This document shows positions 57,549 to 64,000 of a stretch of 64,000 bases of DNA, in pieces. The DNA lies in assembly GCF_001879205.1 (NCBI RefSeq), contig NZ_MLFK01000005.1:434001-498000 (forward strand), given 5' to 3'. Position 1 is the first letter of the stretch, and each line of letters starts with the position of its first letter. The DNA comes from Flavobacterium johnsoniae (GTDB lineage: Bacteria > Bacteroidota > Bacteroidia > Flavobacteriales > Flavobacteriaceae). The translations under genes and the position numbers were made by a program. The notes under the pieces were generated by a model. The model had not been told where the DNA came from. It searched no databases and saw only the letters and a list, made by a program, of their open reading frames with translations.

Positions 57549-58776
57549 ATATTACCGGAATATAAATATCAAACTTAGCGCCTTGATTTAATTTGCCTGT
57601 TGCCGTAATTATTCCTTTATGGTTTTCCACAATCTTTTTTGCTATCGCCAGACCAATTCCGGTTCCTTTATAGTCTGTTCTGCTATGGAGCTGCTGAAAC
57701 ATTTCGAAAACCCGACTTTCGAATTGCTGCTCAAACCCAATGCCATTATCACTGACTATTATATGACAGTAATCAGATGACGACGGGAGATTCTTTGTTT
57801 TTTGTTTGGTATAAAGACTTTCTATCGTAATACAGGGTATTTCTCCTTGTTTTGAAAATTTGAGAGCATTACTTATCAGATTGCCAATAAGCTGTTGAAA
57901 CTGCGATGGAATGATATAGGCACTGCAATTTCCAGACACCTTTACAATTGCCTTTTTTTGTTTTATTTCTTCTTTTAAATCTTCTACTGCTTTATTGACA
58001 ACTTCATTAATGCTAAAGTTTTCAAATTTCTTTTCGGTTACACGGGTGCGGGAGTAAGTTAGTAAATCGTTTATAAGTCCCTGCATATGAGAGGATGCAA
58101 CTTCAATGCGTTCAAAATAGTATTTTCCTTTATCGGTTAAATTTTGATGCTCTTCTGTGTTTATCCGGTCTGTAAAAACTTGTATTTTTCTTAAAGGTTC
58201 TTGTAAATGATGGCTTGAAATATAAGTAAACGCTTCGAGTTCATTGTTGGTGAGTATTAATTCAGTTGCCCGTTTTTCTTTTTCCTGATTTTGAAAAGTA
58301 AGTTCGGCATTTGCAATAGCAAGTTCTGCTGCACGTTTTTCTTTTTCTTCATTTTGAAAAGCAAGTTCAGTATTAGCAATAACAAGTTCTGCTGCACGTT
58401 TTTCTTTCTCCTGATTCTGAAAAACAAGTTCTGCGTTGGCAATAGCAAGTTCTGCCGCGCGTTTTTCTTTTTCCTGGTTTTGAAAGGCAAGTTCTGCATT
58501 TGCAATAACTAATTCTGCAGCGCGTTTTTCTTTTTCCTGATTTTGAAAGGCAAGTTCCGTATTTGCAATAACTAATTCTGCTGCCCGTTTTTCCTTTTCT
58601 TTATTCTGGTAATCTAATTCGATATTGGCAATAATGAGTTCTGCTGCGCGCTTTTTTCGCTCCTCTATTTGCTGCGAAAGCTTTTTATTAACCAGCAGTA
58701 ATTCGTCATTATGGTTTACTTTGTTTTTTTCCGGAAAACCAGCTGCATCGGGGGGCATAATTTTTTTTTCATTCAT
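57547..58776 (-). CDS. Soluble histidine kinase with repeated coiled-coil input region
   Basis: This protein of 409 residues begins MNEKKIMPPDA. The first part is a string of 21-residue units (six full copies, about residues 43-168, such as RAAELVIANTELAFQNQEKEK) that form a coiled coil of heptads. A HisKA domain follows, with the phospho-accepting H in SSHHLQEPLRKI, then a HATPase domain (NLISNALKFS; DNGIGFEQQF; GTGIGLAIAKKIV). There is no transmembrane helix and no PAS domain, so it is cytoplasmic and its input is unknown. No response regulator is next to it. GTG at 58788 is another possible start. Confidence 0.88.
   Translation of the reverse strand: MNEKKIMPPDAAGFPEKNKVNHNDELLLVNKKLSQQIEERKKRAAELIIANIELDYQNKEKEKRAAELVIANTELAFQNQEKEKRAAELVIANAELAFQNQEKEKRAAELAIANAELVFQNQEKEKRAAELVIANTELAFQNEEKEKRAAELAIANAELTFQNQEKEKRATELILTNNELEAFTYISSHHLQEPLRKIQVFTDRINTEEHQNLTDKGKYYFERIEVASSHMQGLINDLLTYSRTRVTEKKFENFSINEVVNKAVEDLKEEIKQKKAIVKVSGNCSAYIIPSQFQQLIGNLISNALKFSKQGEIPCITIESLYTKQKTKNLPSSSDYCHIIVSDNGIGFEQQFESRVFEMFQQLHSRTDYKGTGIGLAIAKKIVENHKGIITATGKLNQGAKFDIYIPVI
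58273..58650 (-). repeat. 63-bp tandem repeats inside the kinase gene
   Basis: Six in-frame copies of a 63-bp unit, each encoding 21 residues (three heptads), run up to a seventh degenerate copy (starting RATEL) that merges into the HisKA helix. Confidence 0.85.
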
Positions 58777-59022
58777 GTTTTCTTGCACATTTACTCAAAT
58801 ATAACCCAACTAGATTTAATGCATTTGTTTTAGAAGTAATAAGTACAGTAATAATAAATAAACAGCGTCATTACTGAAAACAGGCAGTTTGTTATTCTAG
58901 GTTTTTTCCTATTTTTTTAAATTGTGAGAATGAAATAAAAACACTTTGTTGAAATTAATTTGGAAGAGCATAAGGCATATCAATCTCTAAAAATCAACTT
59001 ATTTTTATAGGAAAATATTTAC

Positions 59023-59030
59023 TATTTTTG
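59023..59030 (+). promoter_or_regulatory. -7 promoter element of the small winged-helix gene
   Basis: TATTTTTG matches TAnnTTTG and is 23 bases before the ATG at 59054. No spaced TTG was seen. The rest of the 265-base gap behind the kinase holds nothing I can assign. Confidence 0.4.
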
Positions 59031-59053
59031 CATTTTATAAAAAAGAAAAAATT

Positions 59054-59230
59054 ATGGAATTTAAAAATGAAGTATTAGATGCTATAAAAAAAGCGGCACA
59101 ACCTGTAAATGCGGGTAAAGTAGTGGAATTAACGAAGCTAGATCGTAAAGAAGTAGATAAAGCAATGAAAATGCTTAAAGATGAAGGCTTAATTGTTTCT
59201 CCTAAACGCTGTTTTTGGGAGGCAAAATGA
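59054..59230 (+). CDS. Small winged-helix DNA-binding protein, 58 residues
   Basis: ATG at 59054 and TGA at 59228-59230 enclose 58 codons, starting MEFKNEVLDAIKKAAQPVN. The pattern (two helices, KVVELTKLDRKEVDKAMKML as recognition segment, then a short wing LIVSPKRCFWEAK) fits a minimal MarR/ArsR-like winged helix. It has no signal peptide and is basic. Small proteins of this kind are conserved in Bacteroidetes, but the target is unknown. It is preceded by a -7 element and followed by a long perfect inverted repeat that acts as terminator. Confidence 0.8.
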   Translation: MEFKNEVLDAIKKAAQPVNAGKVVELTKLDRKEVDKAMKMLKDEGLIVSPKRCFWEAK

Positions 59231-59249
59231 TTTTAAAAGAGTCAATTTT

Positions 59250-59299
59250 ATTCAAACCAAAAAAACTTAAAAATTATTTCAAGATTTTTTGGTTTGAAT
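59250..59299. terminator. Terminator between the winged-helix and GNAT genes
   Basis: A perfect 15-bp inverted repeat (59250-59264 and 59285-59299), ATTCAAACCAAAAAA and its complement, with a loop of 20 bases. A and T runs on both sides allow bidirectional function. Confidence 0.75.
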
Positions 59300-59305
59300 G
59301 TAATA

Positions 59306-59812
59306 TTAAAGCTTAATCTCGAACAGACTAAAAGAACCTTCTTTATAATGTTCCGGTAATTCGTTTGTCCATTCGATAGTGCTTATTCCTTTATATTCGA
59401 AACCGCAGCTGGTGTAATATTTGTTTATCCTTTCGTTACCGCTGTGCGTATCAAGCCGAATGTACTCTTTGCCATTTTCTTTGGCATATTGTTTAACCCA
59501 TTCTATGATTTTTTTGACATAAGACTGGCCTCTGAATTTTGGATTCGTTGCAATGCGATGTAAATAGACCGCCGGATCTTTACTGGCTTCTTTCCAGATA
59601 ATTAAATCATTAAAAGTCAGTACAAATGTGCAAGCGGCTTCATTTCCCTCTTTGATGATAAAATGACGATTTTCGGTAATTTCTTTTTCTATTAATGCTC
59701 TTTCAAAACCTCTCCAGCTTTTGTTGTTTACTGTTTTTTGATAAGATGTTGCTTCATTGTAAATATCGAAAACAGCATCGATATCTTGAGTTGTAGTTTT
59801 AAAAAATTCCAT
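59306..59812 (-). CDS. GNAT-family N-acetyltransferase
   Basis: This protein of 168 residues has the GNAT fold. The acetyl-CoA-binding motif is visible as LHRIATNPKFRGQSYVKKII (about residues 82-101), followed by RLDTHSGNERINKYYTSCGF, typical of motif B. The substrate is unknown. The gene is monocistronic in appearance, with a TATCTTTG element (59847-59854) 35 bases before the ATG. Confidence 0.88.
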   Translation of the reverse strand: MEFFKTTTQDIDAVFDIYNEATSYQKTVNNKSWRGFERALIEKEITENRHFIIKEGNEAACTFVLTFNDLIIWKEASKDPAVYLHRIATNPKFRGQSYVKKIIEWVKQYAKENGKEYIRLDTHSGNERINKYYTSCGFEYKGISTIEWTNELPEHYKEGSFSLFEIKL

Positions 59813-59846
59813 TACTAGGGCTTTATTCTGTAAATTAATGAATCTT

Positions 59847-59854
59847 CAAAGATA
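59847..59854 (-). promoter_or_regulatory. -7 promoter element of the GNAT gene
   Basis: On the minus strand it reads TATCTTTG, 34 bases before the ATG at 59812. No spaced TTG was seen. Confidence 0.4.
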
Positions 59855-59886
59855 AATCTTTCAACAGCTTTAAGCAGACGAAATGC

Positions 59887-60852
59887 TTAATTTATGTTTT
59901 TTTTATCAGAGTTGAGCCAGACTACATTTTGTTCCGGTTCGTGATTTTGTCCAATAATATTTCGGTATAAATCAGGTCTTCGTGCTTTTATATAGCGGTT
60001 TCCTCCAGCCTGCATACATTTTTGCGGAGTAAGTACGGCCATTACAAAAGAATCATCAAAAGTGCGGCATTCGGCTAAAATATCTCCAAAAGGATCCACA
60101 ATCATAGAACAGCCGTTTTTTAATTGATCGTCGTCCATGCCAATTGGGTTTGAAAATATTGCATAAACGGCATTGTCATACGCTCTTGCCGGCAGCCATT
60201 TCATAAGCCAGTCACGGCCTTTCATTCCGTCAAACTCCAATCTTAAAGAGGTAGGATCGGTTTCGCGGTTCTCCCAAAGCTGAGGAGCCACAAAACCAGC
60301 TCCCGGACGGGTAGAAGGCGTGCACATAGTTACGTGAGGCATAAATATAATATCGGCTCCTAAAAGTTTAGTGGCACGTACGTTTTCGATAATATTGTTA
60401 TCGTAACAAATTAAAATACCGCATTTCCAGCCTTCAATTTCAAAAGTACAATAACTATCTCCAGGCGTTAAATAAGGGTTTATAAAAGGATGTAATTTTC
60501 TGTATTTGGCTATTAAACCATTTTTATCAACGCAGACATACGCTTTAAATAGATTATCATTTTCGTCTTTTTCAAAAAGTCCGGCTAATATTACAATGTT
60601 ATGGTTTTTAGCAATTTCGGTCAATTTTAAAATGCTTTCTCCGCTCGGAATTAATTCTGCTAATTCCAGCATTTGTTCTTTTGTCAAATGCCTTGCAAAT
60701 GTATATCCGGTTATGGAACATTCGTGAAACGAAATTACGTCGCAGCCTTCAGCAGATGCTTTTTGCGACAGTTTTTCAATTACAGAAAGATTATAGTTTT
60801 TATTACCGCTTTTATTTTCGAACTGAGCCGTGGCTATTTTTAGATTTTTCAT
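59887..60852 (-). CDS. Carbon-nitrogen hydrolase (nitrilase superfamily)
   Basis: This enzyme of 321 residues has the nitrilase Glu-Lys-Cys triad: SFHECSITGY (E44), KYRKLHPF (K119) and GILICYDNNI (C149). The family hydrolyses amides or nitriles, or makes amides from ammonia. The substrate is not evident. The AraC regulator and isochorismatase-family gene lie upstream on the same strand, so a small amide-processing cluster is possible. The start MKNLKIATAQF is supported by a -7 element (60876-60883). Confidence 0.85.
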   Translation of the reverse strand: MKNLKIATAQFENKSGNKNYNLSVIEKLSQKASAEGCDVISFHECSITGYTFARHLTKEQMLELAELIPSGESILKLTEIAKNHNIVILAGLFEKDENDNLFKAYVCVDKNGLIAKYRKLHPFINPYLTPGDSYCTFEIEGWKCGILICYDNNIIENVRATKLLGADIIFMPHVTMCTPSTRPGAGFVAPQLWENRETDPTSLRLEFDGMKGRDWLMKWLPARAYDNAVYAIFSNPIGMDDDQLKNGCSMIVDPFGDILAECRTFDDSFVMAVLTPQKCMQAGGNRYIKARRPDLYRNIIGQNHEPEQNVVWLNSDKKNIN

Positions 60853-60875
60853 ATTGTACGCTATTAATTTTGAGT

Positions 60876-60883
60876 CAAAAATA
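60876..60883 (-). promoter_or_regulatory. -7 promoter element of the nitrilase-family gene
   Basis: On the minus strand it reads TATTTTTG, 24 bases before the ATG at 60852. No spaced TTG was seen. It separates the gene from the AraC gene. Confidence 0.4.
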
Positions 60884-60923
60884 GCGATGGCAATATTTTA
60901 TAAATTGTATAAAACCGACATTT

Positions 60924-61742
60924 TTAAATTATGATGGATGACGTTTTTATCAAATTATTAGTTAGTTTTCCTGTATTGTATAAGTATTCCCGTGGGGTAA
61001 TTCCGGTATGCTTTTTAAATTCTTTTATAAGATGCGACTGATCAGCGAATCCGGCATCGTAACAAATTGGAGTTAAATTGGAGTCCTGAGATTTGTCTTT
61101 CAGCAATTTTAAAAAATGATGTAGCCTTACAACGTTGCTGAATTTCTTTGGGTTTAATCCAATACATTCTTTAAATTTTCTTTCCAGATGCCTTTCTGTA
61201 TAACCTGTAAATTCTACTAATTGCTTTATAGAGAAGTGACCTTTACCAGAGATAATGAAGTTTATAGAATGCTCTATTATTTGATTTGCGACCGGTTTTG
61301 AATTGATTAATGATGTAAAAAAAAGATTTAACAATTGAACTCGTGTTTGATTGTTTTGCTGGAATAATTTCTCCTCAAGAGCCGTAATTTTTTGGTCAAA
61401 TACCTCTTCAACAGGAATAATTGAATCGAGAAATTCATTGGCAGGAATTCCTAATAACTGATTTATGCCGCTGGGTTGAAAAACGACAATTATCAGGGTT
61501 ATTTCATGTTCAGAATACAGGTCTTTAAACCCGTTAAGTTGTCCGTATAAAAAAGAATGGGGCAGATATTCTTTTTTGTCATATTGGTTAATTACAGAAA
61601 TCAGCCTGTTTTTTAGAGAAAACACAAGTCCTGTATTGCCATCAGAAAATAAACGGAATTTTTGTAAAGCAGTTTCGGTATTATCTAAAAATAAATAATG
61701 CTTAATATAGGGCGATAATTCTTTTGAAGGTGAAACTTGCAT
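60924..61742 (-). CDS. AraC-family transcriptional regulator
   Basis: This protein of 272 residues has a C-terminal AraC double helix-turn-helix (HFSIKQLVEFTGYTERHLER, then CYDAGFADQSHLIKEFKKHT) and an N-terminal cupin-like sensing region (DNTETALQKFRLF; LPHSFLYGQLNGFKDLYSEH). It lies 13 bases after the isochorismatase-family gene and is probably cotranscribed with it. Confidence 0.9.
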   Translation of the reverse strand: MQVSPSKELSPYIKHYLFLDNTETALQKFRLFSDGNTGLVFSLKNRLISVINQYDKKEYLPHSFLYGQLNGFKDLYSEHEITLIIVVFQPSGINQLLGIPANEFLDSIIPVEEVFDQKITALEEKLFQQNNQTRVQLLNLFFTSLINSKPVANQIIEHSINFIISGKGHFSIKQLVEFTGYTERHLERKFKECIGLNPKKFSNVVRLHHFLKLLKDKSQDSNLTPICYDAGFADQSHLIKEFKKHTGITPREYLYNTGKLTNNLIKTSSIII

Positions 61743-61755
61743 GACATAATCAATT

Positions 61756-62298
61756 TTAGTCGAAATTGAGATTGTTATTGATTACAGCACCTCGATTTTC
61801 TAAATCTAATAAAACTTCTTGTTTTCGGTCTTGAACATCATCTCCGGTTTGAATTAATTCTTTTAGAAGAACTACTTCGTAATCCTCCCGAAGGGCATCG
61901 ATCGCAGTTTGCCGTATGCAATATTCTGCCAGAAAACCACATAAAAGAATTCTGCGGATTTGATTTTTTTTGAGAAAATTTTTAAAATCTTCTGAAGAAA
62001 AACTGCTATGCTGTGTTTTTGAAATTAATATAGAAGAGTGATCAAAGTCAATATCAATTTCATGACCTTTTGTGCCTTTGATACACATGGAAGTGCCAAT
62101 TCCGAACTGTTCTTTCTGATAATTGGAGAAAATAATTACGAATTTATTTTCATCCAGGCTTTTTGTTAAATGATTTATTTTGGCTTTAACTTGCTGTATA
62201 TGTTTAATAGGATGCCTTTTTGCATAATATCCCTCAGAATCTGTAAAATCTTTCTGAGGATCAATAATCACCAGTAATTCTTCTTTAGCTAATTTCAT
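61756..62298 (-). CDS. Isochorismatase-family cysteine hydrolase
   Basis: This protein of 180 residues has the isochorismatase-like triad: LLVIIDPQKDF (D13), ISKTQHSSF (K94) and GFLAEYCIRQTAIDA (C127). The family includes nicotinamidases, isochorismatases and biuret-type amidases. The substrate cannot be decided from the sequence. It is followed closely by the AraC gene, and the nitrilase-family amidase lies further on, so amide or nitrogen metabolism is likely. Confidence 0.85.
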   Translation of the reverse strand: MKLAKEELLVIIDPQKDFTDSEGYYAKRHPIKHIQQVKAKINHLTKSLDENKFVIIFSNYQKEQFGIGTSMCIKGTKGHEIDIDFDHSSILISKTQHSSFSSEDFKNFLKKNQIRRILLCGFLAEYCIRQTAIDALREDYEVVLLKELIQTGDDVQDRKQEVLLDLENRGAVINNNLNFD

Positions 62299-62464
62299 GT
62301 ATATTTTAATCTGCTTTTGAAGTTATTGTAAAGTACCAGCTTTTAGAAAAATCAGAATTTAGAGAGTATGAAGGTAACTATCTGCCTAAAAGCTTTTTTT
62401 AATTTGTTTAAATTTGGTAAGGCTGTTCAAACAAATAGTTACGTTAAATGATAACATTTTGGCC

Positions 62465-63247
62465 TTAAACCATTTCTGTTTTCATTATAATTTCTTCTTC
62501 AATCGCGTTCCAAAGCCCAATTCTTTTTTCTAAAGCCAGTATTGAAACTTCTTCTACTTCTTTCCATTTTTGAGCGTCATCTTCGCATAAATCTGTAATC
62601 ATCTGCATCGCCATTGGTCCGTGTTCATCTGCATCTAATTCGATATGTCTTTCGAAATAATAAAGCAGTTTGCTTAAATCTGTATCCGGAAGGTTTTTTT
62701 GAAAGTTTTTCAGGATTTCGGTAAACATACTCGGAATCAAATCTTCTCTTCCAAAGGTAAAAGCAGCTGCAATTTGATGTGGTTTTCCTTCTTCGATAAC
62801 TCTAAAAGTAAAGTCCAGAAAAGCTTTAATCTCCGGATGAAGCGAACTTTGTTTAATGGCAACAAAAATATTATGAAGAGAATTTACAGAGTCTAAAAAC
62901 TTGTTGATTTCTGTTGTATCTGCACCGCAGTCTTCCATTGCTTCAAGATACATTTCGTAATGACTTTGTCTTCTTCCGTCAATACTCAAATCTGTTTCTT
63001 CGGCAAGAACAATTTCGTTAATTAAATATCTTGTTTCCGGGTTTTTAGTGGCAAACCAAGGAGTTGTTGTACAGGTTAATTTAGCTTGAAGGGCTTTTAA
63101 TAGTGACATGAAATCCCAAACGGCAAAAACGTGATTTTGAAGAAAACAATGTAAATCGTCAATCGTTTGGATTTTATTGTAAAGAGAGTGTTTTAAAAGC
63201 TGTTCTTTTTGTGGTTGAATGCTATTGTGTATAGTTTCAATATTCAT
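62465..63247 (-). CDS. DUF3050 family protein
   Basis: This protein of 260 residues is helical and soluble. It matches the DUF3050 pattern: HVFAVWDFMSLLKALQAKL near the N-terminus and LYYFERHIELDADEHGPMAM near the C-terminus, with conserved His/Glu/Asp residues suited to bind metal. The heme-oxygenase-like fold (for example haem oxygenase, TenA) is suggested by the helical layout. The function is unknown. A TATCTTTG element (63265-63272) precedes it. Confidence 0.82.
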   Translation of the reverse strand: MNIETIHNSIQPQKEQLLKHSLYNKIQTIDDLHCFLQNHVFAVWDFMSLLKALQAKLTCTTTPWFATKNPETRYLINEIVLAEETDLSIDGRRQSHYEMYLEAMEDCGADTTEINKFLDSVNSLHNIFVAIKQSSLHPEIKAFLDFTFRVIEEGKPHQIAAAFTFGREDLIPSMFTEILKNFQKNLPDTDLSKLLYYFERHIELDADEHGPMAMQMITDLCEDDAQKWKEVEEVSILALEKRIGLWNAIEEEIIMKTEMV

Positions 63248-63264
63248 TTAAATAAATTTTGATG

Positions 63265-63272
63265 CAAAGATA
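63265..63272 (-). promoter_or_regulatory. -7 promoter element of the DUF3050 gene
   Basis: On the minus strand it reads TATCTTTG, 18 bases before the ATG at 63247. It abuts the terminator of the upstream gene. No spaced TTG was seen. Confidence 0.4.
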
Positions 63273-63302
63273 AAAAGCTTCCCGATTAGAAGAAGCTTTT
63301 TT
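63272..63302 (-). terminator. Terminator of the acyl-CoA dehydrogenase gene
   Basis: AAAAAGCTTC (63272-63281) and GAAGCTTTTT (63292-63301) form a 10-bp stem with a 10-base loop, with T runs on the minus strand. It lies 32 bases after the stop. Confidence 0.8.
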
Positions 63303-63333
63303 ATATTGATTTTGTATATAATTTAATAGTTGT

Positions 63334-63999
63334 TTATGATTTAAATGCTGGAATTCCAGTTACATCCATTCCGGTAATCAATAAATGTATGTCGTGTGTT
63401 CCTTCGTAAGTGATCACACTTTCGAGGTTCATCATGTGACGCATAATAGAGTATTCGCCTGTAATTCCCATTCCGCCTAACATTTGTCTGGCTTCGCGGG
63501 CGATATGAATTGCCATATCGACATTGTTGCGTTTTGCCATCGAAATTTGAGCTGTTGTTGCTTTTCCTTCGTTTCTTAAAACACCTAAACGCCAGGTTAA
63601 TAATTGTGCTTTTGTGATTTCTGTAATCATTTCAGCAAGTTTTTTTTGCTGCAATTGTGTGCCTCCAATTGGTTTTCCAAACTGGATTCTTTCTTTTGCA
63701 TAGCGCAAAGCAGTATCGTAACAGTCCATTGCAGCGCCTATTGCTCCCCAGGCAATTCCGTATCGGGCAGAATCTAAACAGCCAAGTGGCGCACCTAAGC
63801 CGGATTTGTTTGGTAAAAGATTTTCTTTTGGAACTTTTACATTATCAAAGATCAATTCTCCGGTTGCAGAGGCACGAAGAGACCATTTATTGTGTGTTTC
63901 CGGAGTTGTAAAACCTTCCATACCACGTTCTACGATTAAACCATGAATTCGGCCTTCTTCATTTTTTGCCCAAACTACAGCAATGTCAGCAAAAGGAGC
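63334..63999 (-). CDS. Acyl-CoA dehydrogenase, glutaryl-CoA dehydrogenase-like, 5' part beyond window edge
   Basis: The frame is open to the right edge, so only the C-terminal 221 residues are visible (APFADIAVVWAKNEE onwards). They include the acyl-CoA dehydrogenase core: KWSLRASATGELIFDNV, ERIQFGKPIGGTQLQQKKLA, ARQMLGGMGITGEYSIMRHM and ITYEGTHDIHLLI, which holds the catalytic glutamate in the position used by glutaryl-CoA dehydrogenases. In that role it would convert glutaryl-CoA to crotonyl-CoA in lysine or tryptophan breakdown. The N-terminus is outside the window. Confidence 0.88.
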   Translation of the reverse strand, partial: APFADIAVVWAKNEEGRIHGLIVERGMEGFTTPETHNKWSLRASATGELIFDNVKVPKENLLPNKSGLGAPLGCLDSARYGIAWGAIGAAMDCYDTALRYAKERIQFGKPIGGTQLQQKKLAEMITEITKAQLLTWRLGVLRNEGKATTAQISMAKRNNVDMAIHIAREARQMLGGMGITGEYSIMRHMMNLESVITYEGTHDIHLLITGMDVTGIPAFKS

Positions 64000-64000
64000 G

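Noticed and set aside
58291..58512. A plus-strand reading frame of 73 codons opposite the kinase repeat
   Set aside because: It is the complement of the 63-bp tandem repeats and has a low-complexity Phe/Cys/Ser-rich translation.
1..64000. Search for CRISPR arrays, transposases, integrases and phage genes
   Set aside because: I found no spaced direct-repeat array and no gene with such motifs. The CHAT gene resembles a CRISPR-associated protease domain, but no CRISPR genes or repeats are nearby.

Overview
The window is an AT-rich chromosomal segment of a Bacteroidota bacterium, almost certainly a Flavobacterium or close relative. The evidence is the flavobacterial gene content (a type IX secretion C-terminal domain, SprB-type repeats, TonB receptors with an N-terminal carboxypeptidase-regulatory domain, a MORN-variant protein), the Bacteroidetes-type promoters (TTG, about 20 bases, then TAnnTTTG) in front of many genes, and intergenic palindromes typical of that genus. 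Nothing looks like a phage, an insertion sequence, a CRISPR array or an rRNA operon. One tRNA (Ser, anticodon GGA) is present. Most genes are ordinary chromosomal genes.

Layout. 1-4456 (minus): respiratory complex I genes nuoA-B-C-D-E and part of nuoF, with a recognisable promoter. 4622-8661: a cold-shock protein, aspS, a TlpA-like thioredoxin lipid-exported protein and a MORN-variant protein. 8716-17199 (minus): an iron/siderophore uptake block with two paralogous TonB-dependent receptors, two PepSY membrane proteins and two small membrane proteins resembling DUF3649 and DUF3325. 17415-21521 (minus): 2-oxoglutarate dehydrogenase E2 and E1, with an outer-membrane barrel protein divergent from them. 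22245-23033: two small proteins of unknown function. 23075-30261: a trehalose-utilisation locus (LacI regulator, twin palindromic operators, TonB receptor, MFS transporter, cytoplasmic-type GH37 trehalase with an EF-hand-like N-terminus). 30551-38812: polyprenyl synthetase, then YceI, TetR regulator and a tripartite RND efflux pump, joined by three identical copies of a palindromic operator.

38985-51629 is the most intriguing part. It holds a T9SS-exported SprB-repeat protein, a small retropepsin-like aspartic protease overlapping a TPR-CHAT (caspase-like) protease that appears to face the periplasm, a PKD/beta-barrel protein, a lipoprotein, a small membrane protein, a sigma-70-family factor with a membrane TPR partner that looks like an anti-sigma factor, and an S41 protease. 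I suggest that the sigma pair and the proteases form an envelope signalling module; this is inference from gene order and topology.

51929-64000: TatD nuclease, an acyltransferase, L-asparaginase, a divergent MFS/LysR pair, tRNA-Ser, a soluble histidine kinase whose input region is a 63-bp tandem repeat encoding a coiled coil, a 58-residue winged-helix protein, a GNAT acetyltransferase, a nitrilase-family amidase, an AraC regulator, an isochorismatase-family hydrolase, a DUF3050 protein, and the 3' part of a glutaryl-CoA-dehydrogenase-like gene running off the right edge.

The spacers are rich in inverted repeats: a TCCCGAAGCTTCGGGA palindrome family, TTTAGA/TCTAAA-bounded spacers inside the nuo operon, and a palindrome nested in the loop of a terminator. 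Several gene starts were shortened because a TAnnTTTG promoter element lies inside the longer reading frame.
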